Shown: positions 15,164 to 22,964, counted from the first letter of the stretch. The stretch is DNA of 64,000 bases from Photobacterium atrarenae (GCF_024380015.1 NZ_CP101509.1:62001-126000); one strand, 5' to 3'. The notes: generated by a model not told the origin, from the sequence alone. A program made the numbers and translations.

Positions 15164-16138
15164 TTAAGCGGCTCTTTTTTGACCGCCTTGTTGGTTGTTA
15201 TCTGCCCTTTCAGGGTTTAGTGTTACCGCGCCGATCGGTGACCAGTCTCGAGTATCCTTAGCCCAACGCTCAGGGTGTTTGGCTTTTGCCAACTGATAAA
15301 CAGTATGTCGCTTCGCCAACACCTTGGCATCCAGGTTGCGGTGCCTCTCCGCGGGCGTCACGAACTTAATCGCACTGTGGCGGTGCTCGTTGTTGTACCA
15401 GTTTACAAAGTTCAGCATCCATTCACGTGTTGCTGCCAGATCCTTGAAACCATGCGCTGGATAATCCGGGCGGTACTTAGTGGTACGGAACAATGACTCT
15501 GAGTAAGCGTTGTCATTGCTGACGCCGGGACGGTTAAACGATGTACTGATGCCCATTTCGTCTAACTTTGCGCGCAAGGTCAGTGACTTCATTGGCGCTC
15601 CGTTGTCTGAGTGCAGATAACGCGGTTTTACAAAGCAGCGTTCACTGAATGTCGCGCGCTCAATCAACTGAGAAGCTAGCGCACCACATTCACGGTCATG
15701 GACTTCCCAGCCAACGATCTTGCGACTGTAAATGTCAATGACCATATAGAGATACCAGTACAGGCCGCGGACATTCGATGGCAGGTAACTAATATCCCAA
15801 GTCCAGATCTCATTGGGCTTCGTCGCTACATGAGAGACTGGCTCCGTGGCGGGCTTGTGTGGTTTTGCCCGTCCTCGGTGGTGTAATTGATCATTGGCTT
15901 TCAGTACACGATATATGGTTGATTCACTAGCAATATAGTCTCCCTTATCAGCCAGTCGCGGCACGATTTGGCTGGGTGGTAAACTGGCATATTCAGCGTC
16001 ATTGCAGACGTCCAGAATGTGCTGGCGCTCTTGCTTTGACAATTTATTCTTCGGCTCCGGTCGGATAGCCAGAGGGCGAAGATCAGCCAATACATGACCG
16101 TTTGACGTACGCCAGCGACGCAAGGTTCGTTCAGGCAC
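15164..16138 (-). CDS. IS3-family transposase OrfB (catalytic part of OrfAB)
   Basis: A 324-residue integrase-type transposase. The HTH_21-like N-terminal region (SKQERQHILDVCNDAEYASLPPSQIVPRLAD) is followed by the rve domain with the DDE residues in WTWDISYL, YLHSDNGAPM and AYSESLFRTTKYRPD, which give the usual D-D-35-E spacing. The frame is open upstream as far as the slippery site in orfA (residues such as RLTPLDERQTLLQLFDEAV encoded before the nominal start). The active protein is therefore most likely the OrfAB fusion. A GTG at 16138 could give a separate OrfB. Confidence 0.9.
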   Translation of the reverse strand: MPERTLRRWRTSNGHVLADLRPLAIRPEPKNKLSKQERQHILDVCNDAEYASLPPSQIVPRLADKGDYIASESTIYRVLKANDQLHHRGRAKPHKPATEPVSHVATKPNEIWTWDISYLPSNVRGLYWYLYMVIDIYSRKIVGWEVHDRECGALASQLIERATFSERCFVKPRYLHSDNGAPMKSLTLRAKLDEMGISTSFNRPGVSNDNAYSESLFRTTKYRPDYPAHGFKDLAATREWMLNFVNWYNNEHRHSAIKFVTPAERHRNLDAKVLAKRHTVYQLAKAKHPERWAKDTRDWSPIGAVTLNPERADNNQQGGQKRAA

Positions 16139-16230
16139 TTGTATAAGTTCAGCTGTCTTGTACTGAGGCGCGCCATTAGCGACAGCTTCATCGAATAGCT
16201 GCAGTAACGTCTGGCGCTCATCGAGAGGGG

Positions 16231-16731
16231 TTAGTCGTCCTCGCCCTCGACTCCGTACAAGACGTTGAGCTTTTTTGACAGCACCAGCAGCGCAGCCGTT
16301 TCAGCAAGTGCTTTGTCTTTGCGGCGCAGTTCTGTTTCCAGTTTGCGGATGCGCTTTTTATCCGCTTTACGTTCAGTCTGCTCAGTTTTCTTGGACTGTT
16401 CAGCTTGAGCTGCGCCACTGATACAAGCGAGTTTCCATGCTTTAACTTGCTCGGGATACAGGCCTTTTTCACGGCAATATTGACTAAGTTCTGTTTCTGA
16501 CAGACTGGCGGTTTCGATGACGGTGGCGAACTTGGCTTCTGCCGACCATTGTTCAGAGTTTTTTTCACTACCTGGCACAGGTTTACCTTCGGAACGGAGT
16601 TTACTGCGCCAATTGTACAACGTTGCTTCGCTGATGTGTTCTTCCGCGGCGACTTCCGGAATGGTCTTGTTATGCGGTGGCAGTAGCTTCTTTAAAATGG
16701 CGGCTTTTCTCTCTTCGGAATATCTTGGCAT
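16231..16731 (-). CDS. IS3-family transposase OrfA
   Basis: A 166-residue protein with an N-terminal helix-turn-helix (ERKAAILKKLLPPHNKTIPEV and EEHISEATLYNWRSKLR). A second HTH-like segment follows (SETELSQYCREKGLYPEQVKAWK), and then a leucine/lysine coiled coil (KKRIRKLETELRRKDKALAETAALL). OrfA binds the element ends and, alone, can modulate transposition. Near its end, AAAAAAG at 16276-16270 is a slippery A AAA AAG in correct phase. Slipping -1 leads into the orfB frame without a stop. The last 15 codons are used only when no frameshift happens. Confidence 0.9.
   Translation of the reverse strand: MPRYSEERKAAILKKLLPPHNKTIPEVAAEEHISEATLYNWRSKLRSEGKPVPGSEKNSEQWSAEAKFATVIETASLSETELSQYCREKGLYPEQVKAWKLACISGAAQAEQSKKTEQTERKADKKRIRKLETELRRKDKALAETAALLVLSKKLNVLYGVEGEDD
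16270..16276 (-). promoter_or_regulatory. IS3 programmed -1 frameshift heptamer A AAA AAG
   Basis: In orfA the codons read TCA AAA AAG CTC. After a -1 slip the frame continues GCT CAA CGT and stays open through the orfB start (16270 and 16138 differ by 44 whole codons). This is the standard way IS3 elements make OrfAB. Confidence 0.85.
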
Positions 16732-17000
16732 AGTATCCTTCGTTAGCCCTCCATTGCTGGATTTTTGGGCGATTTAAGATCTGGACATCTATCCTGACAC
16801 CGGGGGCATGAGGCATAACACACAATACTATGAGGCAGATCCCTGTTTTTATGCATAACAGTGAGTAATGTTGTATTTTGAACGTGCACTTGAGTGTATT
16901 TGGTTGGCAGCTCATTATTATCTAATCGCCATACTCAGCACATAGCTGTCAAATTCGAGCTTAAAGTCTTTCATAAACGAATAAATTTAAGGAGATAAAG

Positions 17001-17354
17001 TTGAAAATAACTCTGTGGGAAGAAGTAAGAATTGATTCGGAAATCACACCGGAAATGCTTGAGGAGTTAAGCGTTTCAAGCATCCAAAATCGATTGGATA
17101 AGCTATCAGAAAAACTGCCAAAGTTTGCCAAGTTAGAGCCAAACGCAACAGACGTAATCAACAAAATCAAAGAAGTTGATTTACAACAGGCATTTGATAC
17201 TCAAATACAAAATTTATATCGAATCCACAGTATACTTATTAACTTTGATGTATACCTTGACTTAATCTTACATAAATCACTAACAGATGGCTGGCAGAAA
17301 AATTACGAAAATGACGTAGAAAAGCTAAAGGCATTGCTCGCTCGTATTATGTGA
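17001..17354 (+). CDS. Unknown AT-rich moron protein, opposite strand
   Basis: A 117-residue protein starting at a TTG with AAGGAG six bases upstream. It lies on the plus strand inside an otherwise minus-strand phage region and is clearly AT-rich compared with its neighbours. It is predicted to be all-helical (ITPEMLEELSVSSIQNRLDKL, VINKIKEVDLQQAFDTQIQNL, FDVYLDLILHKSLTDGW) with no membrane segment. I do not recognise a family. Its own terminator follows at 17429-17455. The separate strand and composition fit a lysogenically expressed moron, but no promoter was firmly identified. Confidence 0.6.
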   Translation: MKITLWEEVRIDSEITPEMLEELSVSSIQNRLDKLSEKLPKFAKLEPNATDVINKIKEVDLQQAFDTQIQNLYRIHSILINFDVYLDLILHKSLTDGWQKNYENDVEKLKALLARIM

Positions 17355-17428
17355 AGTCTTACGCCCAGCTTTGCGTTAGCCGAACGGTCTTTAGATACCC
17401 ATTTCCCATAGCACACATAAAGCGATCC

Positions 17429-17455
17429 AAGCCCATCCCTGTATGGGCTTTTCTT
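17429..17455 (+). terminator. Terminator after the plus-strand moron
   Basis: AGCCCAT, a 6-base loop and ATGGGCT followed by TTTCTTT. It is well placed to end the 17001-17354 transcript and to insulate the convergent mor gene. Confidence 0.65.
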
Positions 17456-17494
17456 TGGATGAAAAAACTTTCATGGAAAGTTCTTCACCACATT

Positions 17495-17905
17495 TTAAAA
17501 CAGCTCCCGCTGTCTGCGCTTCACTTCCGCCTGGCGCTGCTCTCTGAGGATTTCGGTGATCTGCCGTTCGGTCAGCTTATAGTGGCTGGCGAGCTGCTCA
17601 ATGTTGCGGCCATTGTACTCACGCCAGATTGCGATGTTTCGCAATGCCGATTTCAGCTTTGTGCCGGTGGGAATGTAGATGTCACGGCCACCGAAGTAGT
17701 GGCCCAGGGCGATGGTTAGCTTATCGGCCAGTTCCGGGTCTTTCACATTGGCGCGGTTGAGTTCATTGTTCAGAACTTCACTGAGTGATTGCAACGTCGA
17801 TGGCCAGCGTTGGCGGACGTTTTCATCTGCCAATTCAGAAACATTATTAATCAATGCCTCAAACTCTGAAGCCTCGGTTTGGAAAATCTCCTGTTGCTGT
17901 GACAT
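17495..17905 (-). CDS. mor: Mor transcription activator family protein
   Basis: A 136-residue protein of the Mor/C family. The N-terminal dimerisation part (residues 10-75) is followed by HYFGGRDIYIPTGTKLKSALRNIAIWREYNGRN (about 78-110), which matches the Mor strand and linker. A helix-turn-helix follows (IEQLASHYKLTERQITEILRE). In Mu, Mor is the last product of the early operon and activates the middle promoter; C then activates late promoters. Only one Mor/C-type gene is visible here, so it may drive the late genes directly. The transcript direction is towards the lysis genes, but the moron and IS lie in between. Confidence 0.9.
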   Translation of the reverse strand: MSQQQEIFQTEASEFEALINNVSELADENVRQRWPSTLQSLSEVLNNELNRANVKDPELADKLTIALGHYFGGRDIYIPTGTKLKSALRNIAIWREYNGRNIEQLASHYKLTERQITEILREQRQAEVKRRQRELF

Positions 17906-17985
17906 ACCCTACCCCCATTGATTGCCGATCACACTATTGAACAAGGGGAAGATCACCAGGGCAATACAAAACTTCCGCTAGCGCA

Positions 17986-18009
17986 TAAAAAAACCGCCCG
18001 AAGGCGGCT
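17986..18009 (-). terminator. Strong terminator upstream of mor
   Basis: On the minus strand a CCGCC/GGCGG stem with a UUCG tetraloop is followed by seven T residues. It ends the early operon after the small peptide gene at 18021, so mor may have its own promoter or depend on readthrough. Confidence 0.8.
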
Positions 18010-18020
18010 ATTCATTTACC

Positions 18021-18131
18021 TCACACGTACCACTGAAGCACCATTAAAAGGGCCAGAAGGGCTAATATCACCGCTACTAAAGCTAAATTTTCCGTTCTCG
18101 CTTCAATCAGTAATTTCAATAGCTCAATCAA
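18021..18131 (-). CDS. Small single-pass membrane peptide (TTG start)
   Basis: A 36-codon open frame that starts at TTG (18131) with AGGAG six bases upstream and ends 12 bases before the terminator. The product has a short charged N-terminus (IELLKLLIEARTEN) and one strongly hydrophobic helix (LALVAVILALLALLMVLQWYV). A strong ribosome binding site and position within the operon support a real gene. Function is unknown. Similar tiny membrane proteins in Mu-like early operons are not well characterised. Confidence 0.5.
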   Translation of the reverse strand: MIELLKLLIEARTENLALVAVILALLALLMVLQWYV

Positions 18132-18214
18132 CTTCCACTCCTATCATCATAAGTCGAAAGTCAATCTTAGAGGTGGTAACAGCTCGTGCGAAACAACAAA
18201 AAAATGTTATAAAA

Positions 18215-18403
18215 TCAATCCTTGGACTCAGCAAGAAACACCTGTTCAACGATGGCCCGCCCCGTATCAACACCATCTACCCGGCCATCACCATAATGAA
18301 ATTCTGGTGTCCCTTCTTTTGACCGTGAACGTTCCCCCTTTTCGACTTGAATTTGCTCATCAAAAGCTTTGAGCACTGCGTCTAACAATTGGTCTTTATC
18401 CAT
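18215..18403 (-). CDS. Small hydrophilic phage protein
   Basis: A 62-residue protein starting at an ATG with AAGGAA upstream, 14 bases after the GemA stop. The N-terminal half is helical (MDKDQLLDAVLKAFDEQIQVEKG). The C-terminal half is charged and includes TPEFHYGDGRVDGVDTGRAIVEQVF. I do not recognise a family. The good ribosome binding site and operon spacing make it likely to be real. No function can be assigned. Confidence 0.55.
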   Translation of the reverse strand: MDKDQLLDAVLKAFDEQIQVEKGERSRSKEGTPEFHYGDGRVDGVDTGRAIVEQVFLAESKD

Positions 18404-18417
18404 CTCGAAATTTCCTT

Positions 18418-19002
18418 CTAACTGCTTGTCGGAACATCTTGTTTCTTCAACATCAACTCATATTCACCTATCACAGCGTCATACCCAGCAGGATGCGTAC
18501 CAGCCTTGTTCATTGGCACGGGCCAGCCCTTCTCACGCATTTCTTCCACCACTTCGCGCCGGTGCCAGTTCTTCAAGGCTTCCAGCACTGTGTACGCCTG
18601 GTTTGCATCCAGCCAGCCAACATGATCCACGGCCTTCTGGTTCCCTCGACCTGTCATACGCCGAACATAGGCATCCAGGGCAGCCTCCGAGCGATCGCGC
18701 ACGATGCCGTGCTGATGCATTGTGATCCAAACCGCCCGGATTTTGTCGATTTCGGCATGCTTGGCCTTGCCGGACTTCGGACTTAAACGGCGTTTAAACG
18801 TTGATTGAGCGTCGTTTCCCTTGCGTTTAAACCCCTGCATTTCCATCACGGCTAGCACGTTTTCCAGCTGTTTGATGTTCATTTTGCTGCAACTGGAGTG
18901 CTCCCCATTGGCAAACAACAAAGCGCGATAGGTATCATCATCCAGGGCCAGCTCACGCTTACCGACATGGATTAACTGGATGAGTCGATTTCGATTATTC
19001 AT
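18418..19002 (-). CDS. gemA: GemA regulatory protein (Mu gp16 / DUF1018)
   Basis: A protein of about 194 residues from the ATG at 19002 (the open frame extends further but overlaps the upstream gene). The start NNRNRLIQLIHVGKRELALDDDTYRALL is the hallmark of the GemA/gp16 family. The C-terminal part contains IDKIRAVWITMHQHGIVRDRSEAALDAYVRRMTG and GWLDANQAYTVLEALKNW. In Mu, GemA alters host gene expression and DNA supercoiling and affects replication. It contains two GTTTAAAC octamers in its coding sequence (18792 and 18825), both encoding F-K. Confidence 0.88.
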   Translation of the reverse strand: MNNRNRLIQLIHVGKRELALDDDTYRALLFANGEHSSCSKMNIKQLENVLAVMEMQGFKRKGNDAQSTFKRRLSPKSGKAKHAEIDKIRAVWITMHQHGIVRDRSEAALDAYVRRMTGRGNQKAVDHVGWLDANQAYTVLEALKNWHRREVVEEMREKGWPVPMNKAGTHPAGYDAVIGEYELMLKKQDVPTSS

Positions 19003-19147
19003 CACCAGCCCCCTCTGACAGACAGCGCACTGGCTCATTTCTCGGTTCAGTTCGCCAGCCTTCGCAGTGGTCATCCGCCCAGGCTTCAGCCGCTCCCCGG
19101 TCCATTTTAACCACGGACATCAGGTGCTCTATCAGATCGTTATCCAT
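18995..19147 (-). CDS. Small early phage protein
   Basis: A 50-residue product from the ATG at 19147, which overlaps the stop of the upstream gene (ATGGATAA). The longer open frame lies within the upstream gene and is not used. The sequence (DLIEHLMSVVKMDRGAAEAW and DDHCEGW) is helical and acidic. There is no recognisable domain. It overlaps the GemA start by eight bases, so translation is probably coupled. Confidence 0.55.
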   Translation of the reverse strand: MDNDLIEHLMSVVKMDRGAAEAWADDHCEGWRTEPRNEPVRCLSEGAGDE

Positions 19148-19583
19148 GGTTTGCCTCCATACAGCGGGCTTTGACCAGAACGAGTCCTTCGATGGTTTTA
19201 AACTGGCGACAAAGCACTGATGCTTTGGGAAAGTACGGCTCCAGCCAGTGAAGCCTTTCATGCGCATCTGGATAAATCTCTTTCACCCTTCTCTTTCCAA
19301 ACTTCCTTTCTAATTTCTTGAGTTTTGCGGGTGAATAAAGGGACTTACTACGCGATTTCCATACCTTGCTCAGGATGCTCGGTTTATCCTGGCAATCGTC
19401 AAGTAGCCATTCGCCTTTGATCAGGTCGTCAATATAAACGGCTAAGACCACTCGACCTTCTGCCTTACGGGCGCGAGTCACTGTAACCTCATAGCCATCA
19501 AGGGAGAAAGCGACATTGCAGAAGAACCCTTCGATTTCCTTCTCGATCTCTTTCCATTGTTCTTTCGTAATTGTTGATCCCAT
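19140..19583 (-). CDS. Early phage protein of unknown function
   Basis: A 147-residue protein beginning GSTITKEQWKEIEKEIEGFF from the ATG at 19583. A further ATG upstream has no ribosome binding site. The first half alternates strands (VAFSLDGYEVTVTRARKAEG and RVVLAVYIDDLIKGEWL). The second half is strongly basic (SRSKSLYSPAKLKKLERKFGKRR), suggesting nucleic acid binding. Homologues are common in Mu-like early regions, from memory, but have no known function. Confidence 0.6.
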   Translation of the reverse strand: MGSTITKEQWKEIEKEIEGFFCNVAFSLDGYEVTVTRARKAEGRVVLAVYIDDLIKGEWLLDDCQDKPSILSKVWKSRSKSLYSPAKLKKLERKFGKRRVKEIYPDAHERLHWLEPYFPKASVLCRQFKTIEGLVLVKARCMEANHG

Positions 19584-19728
19584 ATAAACCCCAAATTCAG
19601 GTTGCACGAATCCCCACGCTGGCGCGTGCATCAACGTTTAAATGCTATTTAAATTAGGTTTGGCTGCTCATCAGTACCCAGCCGCCACACTGGATAGATA
19701 CCGCCCCCGAGGGGACGGCATTTCGCAC

Positions 19729-19917
19729 TTACTCGCTCGGGGCCGGAATCTTACCCATCACCCACAGCAGGGCATCGCTGACGCCCTCGGCGTAGGATTT
19801 ACCCACAACCTCAGCGTTAATCTCTTCCAGCTGCTGCGCCTTCTCCAGCTCGGTGAGCACCGCCAGGCGTGTATGAGGCGCGACGAACGGCATATTCAAG
19901 TGATTCATATTTCCCAT
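19729..19917 (-). CDS. Small early phage protein
   Basis: A 62-residue protein from the ATG at 19917, with GGGGG just upstream. A GTG one codon earlier is possible. It begins GNMNHLNMPFVAPHTRLAVL, followed by a helical acidic segment (ELEKAQQLEEINAEVV) and YAEGVSDALLWVMGKIP. It lies seven bases after the DUF3164 stop. No function is known. Confidence 0.55.
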   Translation of the reverse strand: MGNMNHLNMPFVAPHTRLAVLTELEKAQQLEEINAEVVGKSYAEGVSDALLWVMGKIPAPSE

Positions 19918-19926
19918 CACGCCCCC

Positions 19927-20562
19927 TTACAGCTTGCTGATATCAAGCGGGATCTGTTTGTACGAGCCATTCTCCGTGCGCTCGTACAGACGCAAGTATG
20001 AGCTGGTGCCAATCACCTGGATTGAGTCAGCCATTGCATCAATAGCAGCCGTCCATTCCGGATCATCTTCATTAATATTGCGAAGGCCGAGCACCTGGTT
20101 CACATCAATATGGCCTTGTTTGTTCACCCGGAACGCCCGCTCAACCAGGGCCTTAATCAAATCATCAGCGCCTTCAGAGCGACGGTTAATGATTTCATCC
20201 AGCTTGGCCTTGCCAGCCTGCATCCGCTCATCAAAAACGCGTTGCTCACCTTTGGCCCGAACAAGGCGATATTTGCCGTCGAAGCTGGTCAAGGTGACAT
20301 TCCCCTTCGCTCCGCCATATTTAACGTCGTACTCTTCCGCTGACAGGTCGATAAAATCGGCAACCTCTGCCATCGATTCAGACTTAAAATTAGCGAGTCG
20401 GGTTTGCTCAATCCGGGCCTTGGCCACAACCTTTTTCACCAATTCGTCGCGAATCAGATCAATCGGCTTAATACGACTTTCCGGCACCAAATCGCCCAGG
20501 GCGTTTTGTCGATATCCTTCAGGTACAGCAGGTGCTTTTGTTTCTTGGGTATTCATTTCCAT
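19927..20562 (-). CDS. DUF3164 family early phage protein
   Basis: A 211-residue protein with DUF3164 features: VPEGYRQNALGDLVPESRIKPIDLIRDELV at the N-terminus, YGGAKGNVTLTSFDGKYRLVRA in the middle and WTAAIDAMADSIQVIGTSSYLRLYER near the end. The family occurs in early operons of Mu-like phages, next to the transposition genes. Its function is not established; the mixed helical and strand pattern with many charged residues would suit nucleic acid or protein binding. Length and position agree with other transposable phages. Confidence 0.88.
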   Translation of the reverse strand: MEMNTQETKAPAVPEGYRQNALGDLVPESRIKPIDLIRDELVKKVVAKARIEQTRLANFKSESMAEVADFIDLSAEEYDVKYGGAKGNVTLTSFDGKYRLVRAKGEQRVFDERMQAGKAKLDEIINRRSEGADDLIKALVERAFRVNKQGHIDVNQVLGLRNINEDDPEWTAAIDAMADSIQVIGTSSYLRLYERTENGSYKQIPLDISKL

Positions 20563-20569
20563 TCCTTCA

Positions 20570-20968
20570 CTACGAATTTGTTATTCCAATTTTTTGACCG
20601 CGTAATAAACGTTGATAGGCAATTGAACAGGCATCTTCTTTGGCTAACGGTGAAGTCCTTTTCTTATTTGCCTCTCCAGTGCCTTGTACATTCGAGCAGT
20701 ACCGGCAAAGTCCGTTATCGACCACCCAACTGGGCCGTTCCTGCTGGCAACACTGGCACCGAATAAGCAGGCCATCCTTCTTGACCAGGTGATATCGATA
20801 ATGTCGCTGATTACCAACTTTTCGCTTTTCAACAAAACCATGCTTTTCCAAATGATTGAGGTGATAAAGCAAGGTCCGGGGCGTCACATCGACAATATGT
20901 TTTGACAGCTCCGGCCGTGTCAGAGGCTTTTCCCGAAGTGCCGAAACGATTCTTTCAACAGTGCTCAT
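20570..20968 (-). CDS. Winged-helix plus zinc-ribbon regulator
   Basis: A 132-residue protein from the ATG at 20968 (the longer frame overlaps the upstream gene). Residues 1-65 form a winged helix (VERIVSALREKPLTRPELSK then VTPRTLLYHLNHLEKHGFVEKR and a beta wing RYHLV). A C4 zinc ribbon follows: CQCCQQERPSWVVDNGLCRYC. The fusion suggests a DNA-binding regulator acting in the phage early phase. The gene sits between a 78-residue protein and DUF3164 in one operon. Confidence 0.7.
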   Translation of the reverse strand: MSTVERIVSALREKPLTRPELSKHIVDVTPRTLLYHLNHLEKHGFVEKRKVGNQRHYRYHLVKKDGLLIRCQCCQQERPSWVVDNGLCRYCSNVQGTGEANKKRTSPLAKEDACSIAYQRLLRGQKIGITNS

Positions 20969-20970
20969 CG

Positions 20971-21207
20971 CTACGCCCTCCAGGTAATCAAACACCCATC
21001 CATTGCAGCCACATTTAACTGACTTCGGCCCTGGCAGCCACTGGTCGTGATCGTGAATCCCGGACACAGGCTCTGCGGACGCTCGATTTCAATTACGGGT
21101 CGCATGTTCCCAACCCGAGTGGATAAAACTTGATAGCCATTTTTTGTTAAACGGCGAACAACATTTTCAATCAGAGCGTTTCGGGAAGTAACATTTCCTT
21201 TTATCAT
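20971..21207 (-). CDS. Small early phage protein with cysteines
   Basis: A 78-residue protein whose start overlaps the upstream stop (ATGA). It contains ALIENVVRRLTKNGYQVLST followed by MRPVIEIERPQSLCPG and TTSGCQGRSQLNVAAMDGCLITWRA. An alpha-beta layout with three cysteines is visible. Small proteins of this type occur in B3/D3112-like early operons. The function is not known. Confidence 0.6.
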   Translation of the reverse strand: MIKGNVTSRNALIENVVRRLTKNGYQVLSTRVGNMRPVIEIERPQSLCPGFTITTSGCQGRSQLNVAAMDGCLITWRA

Positions 21208-21731
21208 TGTTCACTCCTTGAATATTTCTTGCTCCAGAGCAGCTGGTTATACCTTGTTGCTAATTTGGAAAGTTCGGCTTCCAGCAGTTCATTTAGCCTT
21301 AATGAATCCCCTTTAGCAGTTCTACGTAAATAGGCCAGTTGATCATCTAACCGGTACACTTCATCTGTCGTTGTTCTTACTTCAATTGGTTTACCTTTAG
21401 CTGTCGCATCAAGGGATGAGTAAGGACATCCTGAGCGGCATGCCTTATAAAGACGAACTCTTTCTCTATTTGCAGACGAAAATGGCCGTTGCTGATTCTC
21501 AGAACATTCATCAATTGGAATTTCACCTTTCACAGGACAAGCCACCGTTCGTGACATATATTTACCTTCGACTTTCAACCGAATATCTTCGGTCGATCCT
21601 GGGTAAACACCACGCAATGTTTGACTTAACTTGGATGGGCTAATTCCAAGCTCCTTCGCGACTTTGTTCTGTGACTTCCCTGGCTTATCAACTTCCTCCT
21701 GTAGAACCGTCAACCAATCATCATTTCTCAT
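21204..21731 (-). CDS. HTH-domain early regulator
   Basis: A 175-residue protein. An N-terminal helix-turn-helix (SQNKVAKELGISPSKLSQTLRGVYPG, about 20-45) is of the XRE type. A cysteine-bearing middle (ACPVKGEIPIDECSENQ and CRSGCPYSSL) could bind a metal. The C-terminus is a helical segment (RLNELLEAELSKLATRYNQLL). It overlaps both neighbours by four bases (ATGA). The role is probably regulation of phage or host genes early after induction. Confidence 0.65.
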   Translation of the reverse strand: MRNDDWLTVLQEEVDKPGKSQNKVAKELGISPSKLSQTLRGVYPGSTEDIRLKVEGKYMSRTVACPVKGEIPIDECSENQQRPFSSANRERVRLYKACRSGCPYSSLDATAKGKPIEVRTTTDEVYRLDDQLAYLRRTAKGDSLRLNELLEAELSKLATRYNQLLWSKKYSRSEQ

Positions 21732-22252
21732 GATTCCTCCTTAAAGGGGAAGAACTGCTCCCGATTTGGACAATGCACGCCATCTTCCAAAACCTCGGGG
21801 CACTTTGGCCCCAAGTCGATGTTCAATCGATAGGTATCTACATCAGGATTATTCAGCTTCCTAACAATTCGAGCTCGAACCAGATAACGAAGAAAATGCT
21901 CTGCTGTAGTGCGTCCTGCGGATGCTGTGGACTGCAAATCAAATAGGTTAAATACCTTCATGATTCTGCACGTATTCCATAAGCGTTGGTGAACACCTGG
22001 CCTTTCAAATTTCTTGGTCTTCATGACCTTCTTTCGCTGAGGTAATGGCGAATCGTCAGCTAAAATGAACACATGAGAAACAATGTCATCACTTTCCATG
22101 ACCTTTTTTATCCGGTTATGCTTGATGAGAAACCTCATAAACTCACGAGCTGAAGTGCTATTCATCTCAGTAGCTGCCATCAACTGGTTTCCGGTGAATC
22201 CTTCTCTACCAAACTGACATATAAATAACCATCCCAGTTCACGCTTAGTCAT
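21728..22252 (-). CDS. Early phage protein with tandem winged-helix-like folds
   Basis: A 174-residue protein. The sequence shows two repeats of a helix-helix-wing pattern: GWLFICQFGREGFTGNQL...SAREFMRFLIKHNRIKKV and RIMKVFNLFDLQSTASAGRTTAEHFLRYLVRARIVRKL. Both end in a short beta wing. No enzyme motif is present. It lies five bases after the B ATPase gene, in the position where Mu-like phages have replication or regulatory accessories. I do not recognise the family. Confidence 0.6.
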   Translation of the reverse strand: MTKRELGWLFICQFGREGFTGNQLMAATEMNSTSAREFMRFLIKHNRIKKVMESDDIVSHVFILADDSPLPQRKKVMKTKKFERPGVHQRLWNTCRIMKVFNLFDLQSTASAGRTTAEHFLRYLVRARIVRKLNNPDVDTYRLNIDLGPKCPEVLEDGVHCPNREQFFPFKEES

Positions 22253-22256
22253 TCAG

Positions 22257-22964
22257 CTAACCCCGTAAACCATGGAAAGGCTGGTCACCCCAGTCATCAA
22301 GCGTGACAATTTCCAAGTCGTTAGCTAAAGCGAGTGATTCAATCTTGCTTAAGCCAATTGTAATTCGGCGTAATTCACCTGAAGAGCTCATACGCAAATT
22401 ATCTAATAGCTCCTCATCAACCTTAATACCGTCATCTAGCAGGTAATCAGCCATAGTAACGACATCTTCGAGGTCTGCTGGCCTAAACTCAACCCACTCC
22501 GAGATACGGTTATAAAACTGCTTTCTGGTGCTAATCCGTCGAGCAATTTGGTCCATCCCAATCAAGATAATGGGGATCTCAGTACCATCATAAATGTCCC
22601 GTACTGTTTCCAACATACGAGTGTCATTCATCAGATAGTCCGCCTCATCAATGAATAAGGGACGCTCAAACATGCTCATCTGCTCGATAATGTAATCGAC
22701 ACATTTGCTAATCCGGTACATTGGTGGAGCTCCAAGCTCCTCCACAATCCGGCTTGTTAAACTGATTGTCGTGTCATGAGCCCTGGCACTGACATAAACG
22801 CCGTTTACTTGGTTATATAAATACGTCGTCGCTGTTGTTTTTCCCGTACCTGTTGGGCCATGAATTAGACCAATGCCCGGAACCCCCATGGAACGTTGTA
22901 ACAGGGTTTCAAATGCGATTTGCGTTGCAGCTACATTTTTAACTGGTGCAACTACTGATTTCAT
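22257..22964 (-). CDS. B: Transposition target-choice ATPase MuB-like
   Basis: A 235-residue AAA+ ATPase with Walker A GPTGTGKTT (36-44) and Walker B RPLFIDEADYL (FIDEAD at 104-109). Sensor-like motifs follow (PIILIGMDQIA and SRTRKQF-type arginine finger region). MuB binds target DNA as ATP-dependent filaments, recruits the transpososome and gives target immunity. The protein is shorter than Mu B (312) because it lacks the N-terminal HTH extension, as in the D3112/B3 group. It directly follows the transposase gene. Confidence 0.9.
   Translation of the reverse strand: MKSVVAPVKNVAATQIAFETLLQRSMGVPGIGLIHGPTGTGKTTATTYLYNQVNGVYVSARAHDTTISLTSRIVEELGAPPMYRISKCVDYIIEQMSMFERPLFIDEADYLMNDTRMLETVRDIYDGTEIPIILIGMDQIARRISTRKQFYNRISEWVEFRPADLEDVVTMADYLLDDGIKVDEELLDNLRMSSSGELRRITIGLSKIESLALANDLEIVTLDDWGDQPFHGLRG

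Larger units (their letters stand above)
15136..16799 (-). mobile_element. IS3-family insertion sequence
   Basis: About 1.66 kb carrying orfA and orfB on the minus strand in the -1 frameshift arrangement of IS3 elements. Imperfect terminal inverted repeats can be aligned: 15136-15159 (TTTCAAGGTAGTTGACCAGAT then TCT) against the reverse complement of 16776-16799 (TGTCAGGATAGATGTCCAGAT then CTT), with 17 of 24 positions identical. No clear target duplication is seen next to these ends, so the exact limits may be off by several bases. The element separates the Mor region from the lysis and late genes of the prophage. Confidence 0.75.

Noticed and set aside
15136..16799. IS3 insertion interrupting a phage gene
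   Set aside because: Neither flank contains coding remnants that join into one frame; the insertion seems to lie in non-coding DNA.
17360..17400. GCGTTAG and a GAAC nearby after the 17001-17354 gene, resembling half of an integron attC site
   Set aside because: No matching second core site or long stem can be built, and there is no cassette array or integrase nearby.
19003..19074. N-terminal extension of GemA
   Set aside because: It overlaps the upstream small gene, and the family starts at the methionine before NNRNRL.
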